A stretch of DNA of 64,000 nucleotides from Anaspis maculata (GCA_949128115.1 OX421965.1:28329681-28393680), one strand, 5' to 3'. Positions 30,001-38,884 are shown, numbered from the stretch's first letter. Notes: generated by a model from the letters alone, not told the origin. Numbers and translations: made by a program.

Positions 30001-33000
30001 TTCCAATAACTGCGACAAGACGGATACACAATGTCAAAGTGCACTTGCCAGCTCAATTCCAAACTCAGCCTCGCCAATGTTTCGATTGTGTCGACATGTG
30101 GTGCTATTACTGCTATTGGAACGCTATCTGTGTCAAATTGTGTTCATATGTGTCGAATTGTGCCCTTATACGCCTTATTGGGAAGCGCTCAATGACCTCG
30201 ATTAACCGTATCTTATACGCATGACGTCACAGTAAAGAGAGACAACGGAAAATTGGAGACCTCAATTGTGTGACAGTGTTACCAACTAAAAATTAAAAAC
30301 TGAAAAAATCGCATTTTCAGAGTTTGCTTCAAAAAATTGTAGCGGCCATGCTTTTCAAAACTAAGAGATGAAACTTGACATGGTGATAGTCAAATCAAAT
30401 ACCAATATCCCAATGTCAAAGAGTTCATTTTTTTCAAATGGCATGCCCCCAATTTTATAACGCTGTCCGATACCTATTTTTATCCTCTTCCATTTTTACT
30501 AGGGATACCCTACCCTTGAACTTTATATTAATCGAGATAATGGGAAATTTTCACGGAATTTGCATTTTTTTTACTTTTTTTCAAAAACTGAGTCGGCCGC
30601 GATGATTGACAGAATAGCCAAAAGTTACGCAGCTGTCAGTTAGCTGTCAGTCTGAATATTGTCGAACACAGAAAAATCACTTTACGCGAGAGGAGAAGAT
30701 TGATATGATATTCTGGTATGAATCCAGATATCCAGGATTCCCTTTGATTTCTTTTTGCGTTCAAACCAATTTTCTTTGTTCGAAAATATTCAGACGGACT
30801 AACTGACAGTTGCGTACTAGAGGTCGCGGAACAAAAATGGCGTCCTAGAGATGGGTATGTATGTGGTATAATGCTATTTTCACTAGTACTTGTTGATACG
30901 ATTTTCTTCAGTTGTAATAAATTATATCGATAATTTATTGAACAATTGCCGCTTTATCAAAATAACAATTGCGCTGAACTCAAGATTTGTCTGGGTAATG
31001 TTAAAAACAAACGAATCTCTTCAGCGGTACTTTGGCACCCTGAGTTGCGCTGGCGCGAGCGTCTCATGTCAATACACAGTATTGCGTGACCGCTTAGCGC
31101 ATGCGCTAAAAACTAGGTGATTCGTTCTAAGTCTTCCACATGTTACGCTGTAAAATAGGTGATTCTCAAACTAAGCTCAATGGATTATGCGTCGTTATCG
31201 TTAACCTCCTTGGTATTTAACGACGAAAAGAATGCGCATTGCGCTGTTGCCACGTCGGACATACTTGCAACGTTGCCATAGCGGGTGCCAAGGTGACGTC
31301 ATGTTCCCGCGATCTATTTGACTTGTCTCTTTATACATCACGGTCGACTCAGTTTTTGAAAAAAAGCAAATTTCGTGAAAACTTCCGATTATCTCGAAAA
31401 ATATGAAATTTAAGGGTGAAATGATGCCGTAATTGCCGATTGAAAAAAATGAGTCATGATACTTTGAAAATTATCAAGTTTGATTTTTTTGTGAACGTTG
31501 CCCTGTATCATAAAATCGCAACTTTCCAACATTGGGATAATTGGTCTTTGACTTGACTATCACCATGTCAAGTTTCATCTCTTACTGTGGGTTCCACAAA
31601 AAAGATAATACGAGATTAGTTGATTTGCGATTTTTGTTTGTCAATTTGAGCTTACTGATCAATGGAAATACTGGTTCATCCGTCAATAATAAAAAGATGA
31701 TGGGTTTGGTACAGGATTTCAGGCATTTTTTGCGGTTAATCGCCAAGCATTCAGCAGAAAAAAATTCAGTTAATCTGCAATCAGCCTTGATCGCTGATCA
31801 TTTTTTTTGTGGAATTGACGGTTAATTTTGAAAAGCAAGGCCGCTACAATTTTTTAAGGAAACTGAAAATGCGATTTTTTCAGTTTTCAATTTCTAGTTG
31901 GTAGCACTGCCATACACCTGAAAAACAAAAATTCAGGCATAAAACAGTTCAAAAAGCTAAACACGAAAATGCAAAAAATATAGGATCTTCCATTTAAAAA
32001 ATTGACGTTTTGTTAATTCCGTCAAAATGGGACGCCCTGTATAGCTGAAAATAATTTTGAGTCATAGGTCTCATCAAACCCTAGGAGAACTTTTCTCTTA
32101 CATCTTTTTCTCTATCTTGAATGGTAAGACCGCTATGGGATAATTATGGTAGGATGGACCAGCCTGTATAGTAAATAAAAATTCGAAGCAATACAAAGGA
32201 TCCAAAAATCATTAGCTTTGACTGCTGTAAGGAGTTCACTAACAATCTTTTAGGTAACGGAAGAAGCGGGGTTCAAAGCTCCACCCTTCAACCCCCTTAT
32301 CTTGAAAAATTGAAAAATATTATTTCTGACATTTTCAAGCATTTCCGTAAACTGCTCTTGACTCCAAACGAGCGAATTTTGAGACATCTGTGTAAGCTAT
32401 AAAACTGGGCGTTCATTTATAATTAGAACGAATTCTACAGTAAACATGTCAGTTTTAACGCAAAAAAGTTGAATGAGTTGTAAGTTGTAAAAGTTTCTGA
32501 CAAAAAAGCACTTGAACATTTTTAGACACAAAAGCCTTGTTCAGTGTTTGTCAGGTACCAAAGCAATTTGGTAGACTCCAAAGCTTCAGTTTTTCTTTTA
32601 ATTTCATTCGTTTGTAATTGAATTTTATACAAAAAAAAAACACAATCATGTAAGACGACAAAAAAAATCACCTTTGTCTTTCTTCGAAGGTCGCACCCTG
32701 GTGCCGAGCCTAGGCTTGCGTTCACCCACATCCGGCAGCTCGACACCCTGTGCTTTCAAGCTGTCGATCAGGGCCTGCGCCCGAGCCCTGTCTGCTTTCT
32801 GCTTGGCAGTCAACAGTTTCCCCTCGGCTTTCAATCGTTCTTTCCGTTCCTTTTCCTTCAGCTTTTTCTTGTCCTTCCTTTCCTGTTCGAGCCTCAGCGC
32901 CTCCAGCCTGGCTTCTTCAGCCTCCTCTTCCCTTTTGATTCGTTCTTCCTCTTCGCGCTGCCTTTTCTCTTCATCTTCTTTCAGCTTCTTCAGCGCTTCT

Positions 33001-34096
33001 TGCATGGCAGCTATCGTCTTCTTGCCGGGACCTAAGCGGACACGAGTATCAACCACCATTTTTATGGAAATAAAATTTCAACACTTTATCAAAAGTGCTG
33101 TTGAAGCAACGTACCTTTTTTGGCATCTTTCGCATCCTTTTCTTCCTCTTTGGCACCCTTCTTTTTCTTTTTTTTCTTGCCGTCGCCATCATCTTCAGTC
33201 TGGTCTTCTTCCGGCTTGGCTTCCAATCCCTCCTCCTGACTGTCTTGACGTTTCAAGTCAGTTTTCTTTGATTGTTTCTTCAGCTTTTCACGTTCTTTTT
33301 TCTCTTTCTTCTTTTGCGCCGCTGTCTTGACCGTACCGCCAGATTCATCAACTTCAGCATCTTGATTTTCATCAATTTCCAGTTTTTCAGGTAACTTTTC
33401 TTTCTTTTTCTTTTTCTCTGCCTTCTCGTCGACCGGTGGCTCTTCTTCAGCTTTGGGCAACTGCACAGGCGGCGTGTCCTCCTTCTTTTTACCGGAATAT
33501 TCTAATTCTAACTCGGCCAGAGCCTTTTCCAAATCATCATCGTCACTGTCATTACGTTTTCTCCTCGCTTTCTTTCCTTTCTTCCCACCTTGATCTTTAG
33601 TCCTTTCATCACTGATGTTACTAGCTTTTTTCTTATTGTCTCTTATCTCACTATCACTATCACCTTCATTTTCAGCCGTATGTGGTGGAGGCTCTTCATC
33701 AGAGTCATCGGAAACCGCTCCTTTCTTTTTTCCTTTGGACTTTTTGGAGACTTTTGGTGCCTCGTCGTCGTTGTCATTCGGTTTCGTCCTTAAACACACG
33801 ATATACGTTCGTTTAGATATAAAAAACTTGCCGGAAAAGCCTTGTCTGTGGTGAAATCATGCGAAATATGGTGAGGAATATGAAGTTTACATAACCTTAA
33901 AATCGAAATTTCTAACTCACTTTGCACCTTTGCTCTTCTTGACCGCGGTCTTTTCGGTCAGATCTTGGGTGTCCAGTTCTGCGTCGGACTCGCTGCAAGT
34001 AAGCAGAAATGATGAAAATTGCTATTTTTGGAAATCCAATAGGTCTCACCTGTCATCGCCTTTGGCTCCTTTCCGTCCCTTTTTAGCCTTACCCAT
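699..34096 (-). CDS. eIF5B: Eukaryotic translation initiation factor 5B (eIF5B), 12 exons, 3' end outside window
   Basis: Translational GTPase that joins the 60S subunit to the 48S initiation complex in the cytosol. Exons, in transcription order, each with consensus splice sites and matching phase: 34050-34096, 33921-33992, 33115-33788, 32672-33031, 28607-28798, 28330-28550, 28040-28258, 26946-27632, 26089-26352, 3745-3821, 3066-3369, 699-860. They join into 1093 codons. The protein opens [10 protein letters not shown]. Residues 1 to about 520 are a charged Lys/Glu/Asp region, followed by the GTPase domain with G1 GHVDTGKT (546-553), G3 DTPGH (610-614) and G4 NKID (664-667). Domains II to IV then match eIF5B up to TDMLVSK. 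Human eIF5B has about 35 further residues, so the terminal exon must lie left of position 1; nothing in 1-698 encodes it. The long introns are full of transposons. Identity is secure from conserved stretches such as [16 protein letters not shown]. Confidence 0.97.
1030..1965. mobile_element. Foldback element (family with G-rich hairpin), copy 1
   Basis: The left arm at about 1030-1250 and the right arm at about 1785-1965 are inverted copies. Both contain a GCATGAAATTCGGT word, a CTCTTTCAGATAAGAGGTGG hairpin and CACGCCGAATTTTCACCGG. The spacer (1251-1784) has no recognisable gene. A third, separate copy of the arm lies at 41690-41880. It sits in the intron between eIF5B exons 12 and 11. Confidence 0.7.
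1966..3065. other. Intronic DNA with no recognised feature
   Basis: Remainder of the intron between eIF5B exons 12 and 11. Short open frames here (for example 2608-2790) have no splice or codon support, and I see no repeat structure. Confidence 0.5.
3890..4235 (-). mobile_element. tRNA-derived SINE-like sequence
   Basis: On the minus strand a tRNA-like head reads GCGCGTCCGACTGCC, then GGATCGCAGGTTCGATCC. These are a D-arm/anticodon-arm remnant followed by a canonical RNA polymerase III B box. The A box is damaged by a T-run (about 4209-4214 on the plus strand). A longer unrelated body follows towards 3890. With no intact cloverleaf it is not a working tRNA. Confidence 0.5.
5100..5215 (+). 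mobile_element. Possible tRNA-derived SINE head
   Basis: A B-box-like GAGGTTCGATCCTTC at about 5166-5180 is preceded by GGGGCAGCCGAAATTTTGAC at about 5113, a weak A-box-like word at roughly tRNA distance. It is followed by a T-run. No cloverleaf can be drawn with confidence. Confidence 0.3.
5820..6064 (+). repeat. Repeat ending in a (GATA)n microsatellite
   Basis: A G/C-richer stretch (5820-6025) ends directly in about eight GATA units (6030-6062). This is the usual look of a retroelement 3' end with a microsatellite tail, but I do not recognise the family. Confidence 0.45.
6160..6215. repeat. Perfect 12-bp stem hairpin
   Basis: TCGTTTTGGGGG at 6169-6180 pairs with CCCCCAAAACGA at about 6189-6200 across an 8-base loop. 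It lies between two repeat fragments and may be the core of a foldback element. Confidence 0.5.
6280..6870 (-). repeat. Dispersed repeat shared with 36520-37060 (this copy inverted)
   Basis: This stretch carries ATTTGACAGATGACAG, a bait of ACAGACAGACAGACA, and a segment with CCAAATTTGGTTC and GTTGTGTTGCTTCCTGCCAA. The same words occur in reverse complement order at 36520-37060, including the (GTCT)n run. The family is unknown, and the short open frames are not supported. Confidence 0.6.
7933..8072. mobile_element. 140-bp hairpin MITE
   Basis: The two arms of about 50 bp are almost perfect inverted copies, starting CAGTGGTGGAACCACGAGCA and ending in its complement, around a roughly 45-bp loop. 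The sub-palindrome TGTCGATCTCGACA occurs in both arms. The terminus resembles hAT-type CAGTGG ends, but I see no 8-bp target duplication. Confidence 0.7.
8446..8525 (+). mobile_element. tRNA-derived SINE or tRNA fossil
   Basis: GAGCTCGGTAGCGTAGTGGT contains a perfect A box (TAGCGTAGTGG). About 45 bases on, GGTCCGAGTTTAAATC is a decayed B box, followed by a T10 run at about 8513-8522 that would terminate Pol III. Acceptor ends do not pair, so it is not a functional tRNA. The 130-codon frame 8134-8526 running through it is not a credible gene. Confidence 0.5.
9330..9560. repeat. TACAGGGTGG terminus plus copy of the 34.5-34.9 kb repeat
   Basis: Position 9334 begins ACAGGGTGGCCCAACG, one of many such termini in the window. 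At 9396-9540 the words GGAAATGCCAATGGGCT and CTTTGTAGCTTTTTGAAGAG match, diverged, the inverted repeat pair at 34540-34870. Confidence 0.5.
10680..10930. other. CpG-rich island in the eIF5B intron
   Basis: A TE terminus (GACACCCTGTATATTTA) ends at about 10700. The next roughly 200 bp (to 10930) are unusually rich in CG dinucleotides and CGT/CTC triplet runs compared with the AT-rich surroundings. There is no supported coding exon; it could be a promoter remnant or the core of an element. Confidence 0.3.
11842..14123. mobile_element. 2.3-kb foldback element with ~780-bp arms
   Basis: The left arm (about 11842-12625) and right arm (about 13335-14123) are inverted copies with high identity. Shared words include CACCACCAAATTTGCCCCTC, GGAACGGAGGGGTGGGGGTA and GAACGCGTGGTGCTCCCTCC. 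The spacer (12626-13334) carries an unrelated SINE. There is no transposase. GCCCCTCAGGAACGGAGGGG in each arm can itself fold. Confidence 0.85.
12830..13022 (-). mobile_element. tRNA-derived SINE
   Basis: On the minus strand, GCCCGCTAGTCAAGTGGAAT carries an A box and CCGGGTTCGATTCCCGG a perfect B box about 35 bases later. The body after the B box runs into an A-rich tail (AAACAAACAGATAAACAAAC) near 12840. Acceptor-stem pairing is absent, which argues for a SINE and not a tRNA. It sits in the spacer of the foldback element. Confidence 0.65.
14124..16100. other. Intronic repeats, no gene
   Basis: Holds TE termini such as GGGACACCTGTATACC (about 15163) and CACCCTGTATAGG (about 15855). Open frames are short and unsupported. 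Confidence 0.5.
16120..16580. other. GC-rich block of unknown nature
   Basis: About 460 bp distinctly richer in G and C than its flanks, with a 97-codon open frame (16120-16413) but no splice context or recognised domain. On the minus strand TTGGATGGGAGACAAGG resembles the 3' end of some LINEs or 5S-like sequence. I favour a retroelement fragment. Confidence 0.3.
18080..18500. other. GC-richer intronic block with (GT)n and (TC)n runs
   Basis: Contains GTGAGTGAGTGTGTGTG at 18095-18111, a CTCTCTCTCTC run at about 18318-18328 and a CCATTGG motif at 18361. The composition is promoter-like, but no downstream exon can be identified. Confidence 0.25.
19446..21013. mobile_element. 1.57-kb foldback element, TACAGGGTCC termini
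   Basis: The termini TATACAGGGTCCTGCAACAG and its inverse are perfect. The arms at about 19446-20050 and 20350-21013 are inverted copies with GTAGCAGTGCTACCAACTG/GTCGGTAGCACTGCCAC and a second internal TACAGGGTG site in each. The right arm has a duplicated 38-bp unit (about 20904-20981, TTGTCTCTATCTCGT). It is related to the element at 29238-32169. Confidence 0.85.
21060..21210 (+). pseudogene. Fragment of RTE-type LINE reverse transcriptase C-terminus
   Basis: One frame reads [18 protein letters not shown], which resembles the conserved LRWFGHVxRM motif found after the reverse transcriptase domain of RTE-like LINEs. It is broken on both sides. Confidence 0.4.
21457..21850 (-). mobile_element. 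3' end of a non-LTR retrotransposon with (TGAA)n tail
   Basis: On the minus strand a G/C-richer sequence (TGGATGGGTGACCGCTTC near 21820) leads to GGGTTGTTATGGCTAATGAA and a run of GAAT units (21457-21480). An internal 82-bp unit is duplicated in tandem without visible change (21524-21605 and 21606-21687). Orientation and 5' truncation fit a LINE insertion. Confidence 0.6.
22945..23085 (-). repeat. Dispersed repeat, also at 55860-55990
   Basis: On the minus strand it reads GATGCAGTTTGTTGACACGA, then AGTGTCGTGAAGCATCC and GTAGAATACGATGCTTTAT. The same order occurs on the plus strand at 55891-55985. Family unknown. Confidence 0.55.
23145..23399. mobile_element. 255-bp hairpin element with ~90-bp arms
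   Basis: The ends GTCACGGGAATAACAGACAG and its inverse continue as arms through AATTGCCAACGTTTCA and CTTGGCGAGGTCTTTCTC. The words GAAACGTTGGCAATTTATT resemble the terminal modules of Penelope-like elements, so it may be a head-to-head Penelope fragment. Confidence 0.65.
24616..25756. mobile_element. 1.14-kb TIR transposon, probably a non-autonomous hAT
   Basis: The terminal inverted repeats start GGGTGGTATGATTAAAAGAA, continue as AGTATTTACTTTTACTTCAA, and are nearly perfect over more than 40 bp. Repeated AAGTAAATACTT words inside are typical of subterminal hAT repeats. The open frames (25314-25653) are not a transposase. A clean 8-bp target duplication is not evident. Confidence 0.65.
26089..27632 (-). 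CDS. eIF5B: eIF5B exons 8-9: G domain, domain II and start of domain III
   Basis: Exon 8 (26946-27632, 229 codons) holds G3 DTPGHE, G4 NKID and G5 ([10 protein letters not shown]). Domain II follows, with [18 protein letters not shown] and [11 protein letters not shown]. Exon 9 (26089-26352) continues with [15 protein letters not shown] and [18 protein letters not shown], a very conserved eIF5B signature. Exon 9 ends SKIP immediately before the 22-kb intron. Long open frames on the opposite strand (27165-27638, 27310-27717) are antisense shadows. Confidence 0.96.
28040..28798 (-). CDS. eIF5B: eIF5B exons 5-7: acidic linker and start of GTPase domain
   Basis: Exons 28607-28798, 28330-28550 and 28040-28258. 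Exon 6 encodes a run of eight aspartates (GAC/GAT repeats near 28395-28420) and a serine/acid stretch. Exon 7 begins the G domain: G1 GHVDTGKT, then [13 protein letters not shown], which contains the switch I threonine. These two motifs are diagnostic of eIF5B/IF2 GTPases. Exon 7 ends in codon phase 0 at KG and joins exon 8 at [10 protein letters not shown]. Confidence 0.95.
28873..32395. mobile_element. Outer foldback element, split by an inner one
   Basis: Arms at about 28873-29030 (GGAGGGTCGAAGGGTGGGAC) and about 32225-32395 (inverse, CTCCACCCTTCAACCCCC) are inverted copies. A diverged single arm lies at about 23970-24115 (AAAGTCCCACCCTTTG), and a related terminus at 10620-10700. The whole element sits in the 3.9-kb intron between eIF5B exons 5 and 4. 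Confidence 0.6.
29238..32169. mobile_element. Inner foldback element, related to 19446-21013
   Basis: The termini TACAGGGTGGTCCATCCTA and GGTAGGATGGACC...CTGTA are inverted. Shared inner modules are TGACAGTGTTACCAACTA (30272) against TAGTTGGTAGCACTGCCA (about 31898) and a CCTATTTTTATCC/CTTCCATTTTTACTAGGG block. The left arm is interrupted at about 29480-30260 by unrelated DNA. No transposase. Confidence 0.7.
32672..34096 (-). CDS. eIF5B: eIF5B exons 1-4: N-terminal charged region
   Basis: The start codon is at 34096-34094. Exon 1 (34050-34096) gives a basic leader. Exon 3 (33115-33788) is the longest N-terminal exon. It alternates lysine runs ([13 protein letters not shown]) with acidic patches ([14 protein letters not shown]), as in the poorly conserved N-termini of animal eIF5B. 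Exon 4 (32672-33031) is a probable coiled coil rich in [19 protein letters not shown] repeats and ends in RVRPSKKDK. The compact introns here (57 to 132 bp) contrast with the very long ones downstream. The opposite strand carries a 218-codon open frame at 32674-33330, which is only a shadow of this biased composition. Confidence 0.95.
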
Positions 34097-34429
34097 TTTG
34101 TGCAGTTGACTAAATCACTAGCTCTATTTCTATTTATTTTGAAAATTATCATAAGTGAACTAAACACTTTGAAAAAACCCAGCTACAAGGCTAATGTAAC
34201 ATGTAACATGCCCACTCGAGCCGCAGCCTTGTGGAGAAGAAGCGGTTTGACAACTTTGACATTAATGACGCAAGAAGTCACTAGATCCTAGAACCAACAG
34301 TTCTGCCAACCAGGAATCCAACCCCAAAATTTAAATTCACCCGAGGTGCTACGGTAGGGGAGGGTGAGGTAAGAGCGGATCAAAGAATCAACGATTCAAC
34401 GATCAACGGCAGCATTGATGAGCTTTTTG

Positions 34430-36400
34430 AACTTCCGTATACAAAAACGTCGAGATCTGTCAGAAACAAATTTTTGCGAGAAAAAAAAATCTTTTTGGAT
34501 CCCCGTTCCCCGTATGCAAAAACATTGAGGACGGAGTCATATTGGTGATAAGTAAAGCGTTGCGAAATCAATCTGTCTGGGTTTATTCCTTGACGGATTC
34601 TTACCATTTTGGTCTCTTTCGAAAGCTACAAGGATTTACTTTGGTTTGAGCCCATTGGCGTTTCCGAAATAAAAAAAAAAAAATTAATTTTGACCGAGAT
34701 TTTGACATTTGAGAAAATTATTTTTAGATTTTGGAAATGCCAATGGGCTCAAACCAAAGAACATCCTTGTAGCTTTCGAAAGAGACCAAAATGGTATAAA
34801 TCCGTCAAGGAATAAACCCAGACGGATTGATTTCGGAACGCTTATTTTATCAATCCAACACCGTCCGTAAGGACGGCATTTCCTAGCATAAAAAATGGTT
34901 GAAACAGACTGCGGATTAGCTGCAGAGCGAAAGAGAAAGAGATAGATTCTTGTGGCGTGAGTTCCTGCCAAATCTGTGCAGCTAAAAATTTAACAAAAAA
35001 ATGAGTTATTCAAATCTGGGCTGGCAAGAGAATAAGGGACTTTTTTTGAAAAAAATATAAAAATTTTGAAAAATAAAACTCGAGTTTTTCGACTTTTGTA
35101 ATTTTTAAATACTTAATAATTTTCATTCTAGAATTTAGATTACTCTTATTTTTTCAAAGTTTCTTACTCCATGGTTCTCATGAAACTTACGTTTAAAGAA
35201 AAAACACTAGGAAATGCCGTCCTTAAGATCTGCCGGGAAAAATCTTTCACGAAAAATGTAATAAAATGTATTCGCTTTTTGGACTTCCCGATGCACAAAC
35301 GTTAAGATCTGTCAAACAAATTTCCGCAAAAAAAAGTACAAAATTTGTATACGTTTTTTGGACTCCCCGTATGCTACAACGTCAAGATCTGCATAAAAAA
35401 AATCCGCGAAAAAAAAAAGGAATTTTTTTTTATTCGTTTTGGACTTCCCGACCCCGTATGCAAAAACGTTAAGATCTCTCGGAAAACCATTTTCGTGAAA
35501 AATGTGTAAAAAATTTTTATTCGCTTTTTGGACTTCCCATAAATTATGCTTAAACGTGCATATGAGTCGAAATGTCCGACGGGGTCAGTCGGACGTCGAA
35601 AATGAGTTCCGTAAAATAAAGTGAAACATTTTTTATACGTTTTTTGAACTCCCCGTATGCACAAACGTCAAGATTTGTCAGAAAAAAAATTTCGTGAAAG
35701 AAGTGAAGAATTTTTGTTTCGTTTTTTGAGCTTCCCGTGTGCAAAAACGCAAAAAAATTTCGCGAAAAAAGTAAAGACGTTTTTTTGGACGCAAAAACAT
35801 TAGATGGAAACTGCTGAATTTTTTTTAAACTTTTTGCACTTGTCGAATTGATTTTTAGAGCCCATTGTGAAACAGAATTCAACGACTATTTGAGGCGCCT
35901 CCGTACAGGTGTTGAAAAAAATCTAGCAGCGAAAATTCGAAGTAGAACATTTTTTTCGACGGATCTTGACGTTTTAGCATTTTGCATACGAAGAATCCAA
36001 GAAACAAATGAAAATGTACTAATTTTTTCGCGATTTTTTTTTGACAGATTTTGACGTTTCTGCGTAAGGGAAGTCCAAAAATCAAATGAAAGTTTTGTAC
36101 TTTTTTTCGCGATTTTTTTTTACAGATCTTGACGTTTTAGCATACAGGGAGTCCAAAAACCGGATAAAATATTTTTACTTTTTTCTGACGAAAATTTGTC
36201 TTGACAGATCTCGACGTTCAAGTATACGGAATGTCCAAAAATTGAATAAAAATGTACAACTTTTTTCGTGATATTTTTTTTTGGCAGATTATGACGTTTT
36301 TTTGGGGAACGACAACGAATAAAAAATTTTGAAAAACAAATGAAAATTTCTCATATTTTCTTCACGTTTTACCATACGGAGAGCCCAAAAAAACCAATAA
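34430..36400. repeat. Inverted tandem array of ~100-120-bp units
   Basis: At 34430-35800 several diverged units run on the plus strand, each with TTTTTGGACTTCCCGTATGC, then AAACGTCAAGATCTGTCAGA and a TTTCGCGAAAAAAG tail. From about 35930 to 36380 about five units run the other way (CAGATCTTGACGTTTTAGCA, then GGAGTCCAAAAA). The switch is near 35850. A separate inverted pair (34540-34680 and 34725-34870) is embedded. This is not CRISPR: the units have no unique spacers and decay freely. Confidence 0.75.
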
Positions 36401-36519
36401 AAAAAAATGGGTAGACTAGTGATGTGAAGTTGTATTATACCACTCATTGTACATATAATACAGTTTTTTGATATACGGTATATTTCTGTATGTATGGAAC
36501 TCATCCGGATGTATTATAC

Positions 36520-37060
36520 AATCATTTGACAGATGTGACACATTTGACATTTGAATTATCCATCTAAATTTGTGCATGATAAACAGCTGGGCTCGTTATT
36601 GTCTGTCTGTCTGTCTGTCTATAATCTTCCACGATAACTGCCAAACCGTTGACCTGATCGACTTGTAATTTGGTATACGGACATGGTTTCTTCTGTGGAA
36701 TGGTCCATTAGTTTCGGCTGTCATCTATCAAACAGAATAAATGTCACACTATCAACAAAATGTCAGAATAAGCTATCTCACGGAACTTGACTTGCAGCAT
36801 GCCATTTGAAAAACTGTAGGTATTCAGAACAGTTAGAATTGATTGTATTTGCCTTTATGGTACTGCCCTATGTGTCATCTGTCAAGTAATAAAAAATGTC
36901 AAAGTTCAAACTTTATTCATCATTTAATTATTCAAAATCTATCTGATGGATTGGAACCAAATTTGGCAGGAAGCAACACAACAAAAAAGTCAGATCAAGT
37001 CTACAGTTGCAGTTTTCCACCATGTCCCAGTCGGGCGTTATGAATTTTTCAAATTTCTTC
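36520..37060 (+). repeat. Dispersed repeat shared with 6280-6870
   Basis: Contains TTTGACAGATGTGACA, a (GTCT)n run at 36601-36620 and ACCAAATTTGGCAGGAAGCA, the inverse of words in the copy at 6280-6870. There is no coding potential. Confidence 0.6.
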
Positions 37061-38860
37061 TAGCCATCGCCACCCGAGAGGTCCTCTTGCCCGTGTTTTG
37101 ACCAGAACGAGGACCAGAACGACTCGCTTTTGTAGTAGAGGACTCCACCCAAAAATTCATTCCTGCTCGAGGATCGACTTCCTTCGAAAAATTCCAACTG
37201 ATATCGAGAGTAGATTGGATTTGGCGTCGTGTATACCTATTTTCAAAATCGGCACGGTTCCGATTGGATTCCGGGCTTTCTGACGATAATTTTTTCAAAA
37301 TAAAATTTGCACATTCCGAGAATTTTTGGAAAGACTGCGGAGCAAACTTCGACATGCGGTGAGCCCCACGAAATATTCATTTCAGGTCGAGTTTTAGGTG
37401 CAAACATGCTGGGAATGGAAGTTGGAGAAACGATTGAAATCATTTTTGGAGGAAAAATTTTCGAAATTGGACCACGGTTTTCGAGTTTTCTTTTCTGGAA
37501 AAACTGCAAATTTTCCAACTCTTTATCCCGTGAACAGGTCTCCACTCACGGTTACAAATACTCATTACTATCTAATTAAACAAATGGCGTGTTCGTTTCT
37601 TTTTTCAAATTGTTTCAAATTTTGTGTATAATACAGGGTTGAATACCGTATTATACTTACTCTGTATAATACCCTAAAAATAAAATACCATATTTTTACA
37701 ACACTAGGGTAGACAGGGCATGCAGCGTTGCCATTCAACTGACAGAGCAGGGGTACGATATTTTCCAAAATTTGGCGCCTTTACGCATGCCCACCTGCCC
37801 AAACGAAATAGCCTATTCAGTTGACCTTGTGGGTATTTTTTCAGTAGGCTGTTGCGTCGTGGAACGTTTTATCGGTAGGATGATTCTCAAGTAGGATGCT
37901 GGCATGGTCTCCCATTTTTTAATCTAGTCCCTGAATAATAAGTTCCAACTTTAGCACAAAAATAAAAAAAACTAAAACTGGAAAATATCCTGAATGAGTG
38001 AGAATTATACCTATATCGATCATAAGCACGGAGCCAGAAGCAGCTTGTTGAACCGCAGCGCCGCGACTTGAAAATCGCACTCGCATATAAGTGCATCAGT
38101 ATAGATTCCGCATAAAAATAGAGATATCTATTTCATGCGGAATTTTAAATAGAGAATGGTTCAATCAGGTTGATTTTTTCACGAAAAATTTCTTCATTTC
38201 TTTTTGCATCTTCCGTTCGCTGGATGCATGCATGTACCTATCTAGAACGGTTTGCAAGATTTCTTGATGTAGAAGTTCACACGGTAGCGTTAAATACCGA
38301 CAAATGTGGAATCGCAGGGCGAAACCTTTTCTTGAAAAAATTATAAGTAGGTAGGTATCTTCTATTGCAATAAAGGAATCAAAATGATTCTTTCACTAAA
38401 AATGTAGGTATACATCAATTTCCGCATATTTCGTTCGCTGCATGTACGTATGCATGTATCTAGAACGGTTTGCAAGATTCCTCGATGCAGAAGTTCACAC
38501 CGTAGCGTTGAATACTGACTTTTTAAACATTTTAATTTTTTTTCTTGCAATCGAGCATGCGGTCTGACCAAATATTTTTTGTGCCTATTCCCATTCCCAT
38601 CCACAGACAATCAGCATTAATTTGAAAAAAAACCGATACCGCCACGACTTTTCGTTTAGGAGGAGTTAAACTACAAGACGGACAGACTTCAAAGCGTGGC
38701 TAATAGGGTATTTCCTTCGAAAATGCGCTAAAAACACCCTTCCCAGAGAAGACCCCCTTCATGACTGTATGCCGTATATCTGGTTGCCTATCTTGAAGGG
38801 GCATGAGGAAGTAAAGAACGCAAAATATGCCAAAGCCGGGGCCCACCTGACAGGTGTCAA
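37061..38860. other. Intergenic DNA upstream of TIPRL, with diverged direct repeats
   Basis: Two weakly similar segments (about 37140-37300 and 37365-37520) share AAAATTCATT and a TCGAG word. A clear direct duplication is at 38214-38290 and 38430-38520 (ATCTAGAACGGTTTGCAAGA, GCAGAAGTTCACAC). A 43-bp hairpin (ATTCCGCATAAAAATAGAGA...) lies at 38104-38143. No gene. Confidence 0.5.
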
Positions 38861-38884
38861 AGTTTGACGTTCAGTGTCAGTGTT

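Noticed and set aside
32674..33330. 218-codon open frame on the plus strand
   Set aside because: Antisense of eIF5B exons 3-4. The Ser/Phe/Leu-rich translation is the mirror of Lys/Glu-rich codons.
34430..36400. CRISPR array
   Set aside because: Eukaryotic context, units diverged and inverted halfway, no uniform unique spacers.
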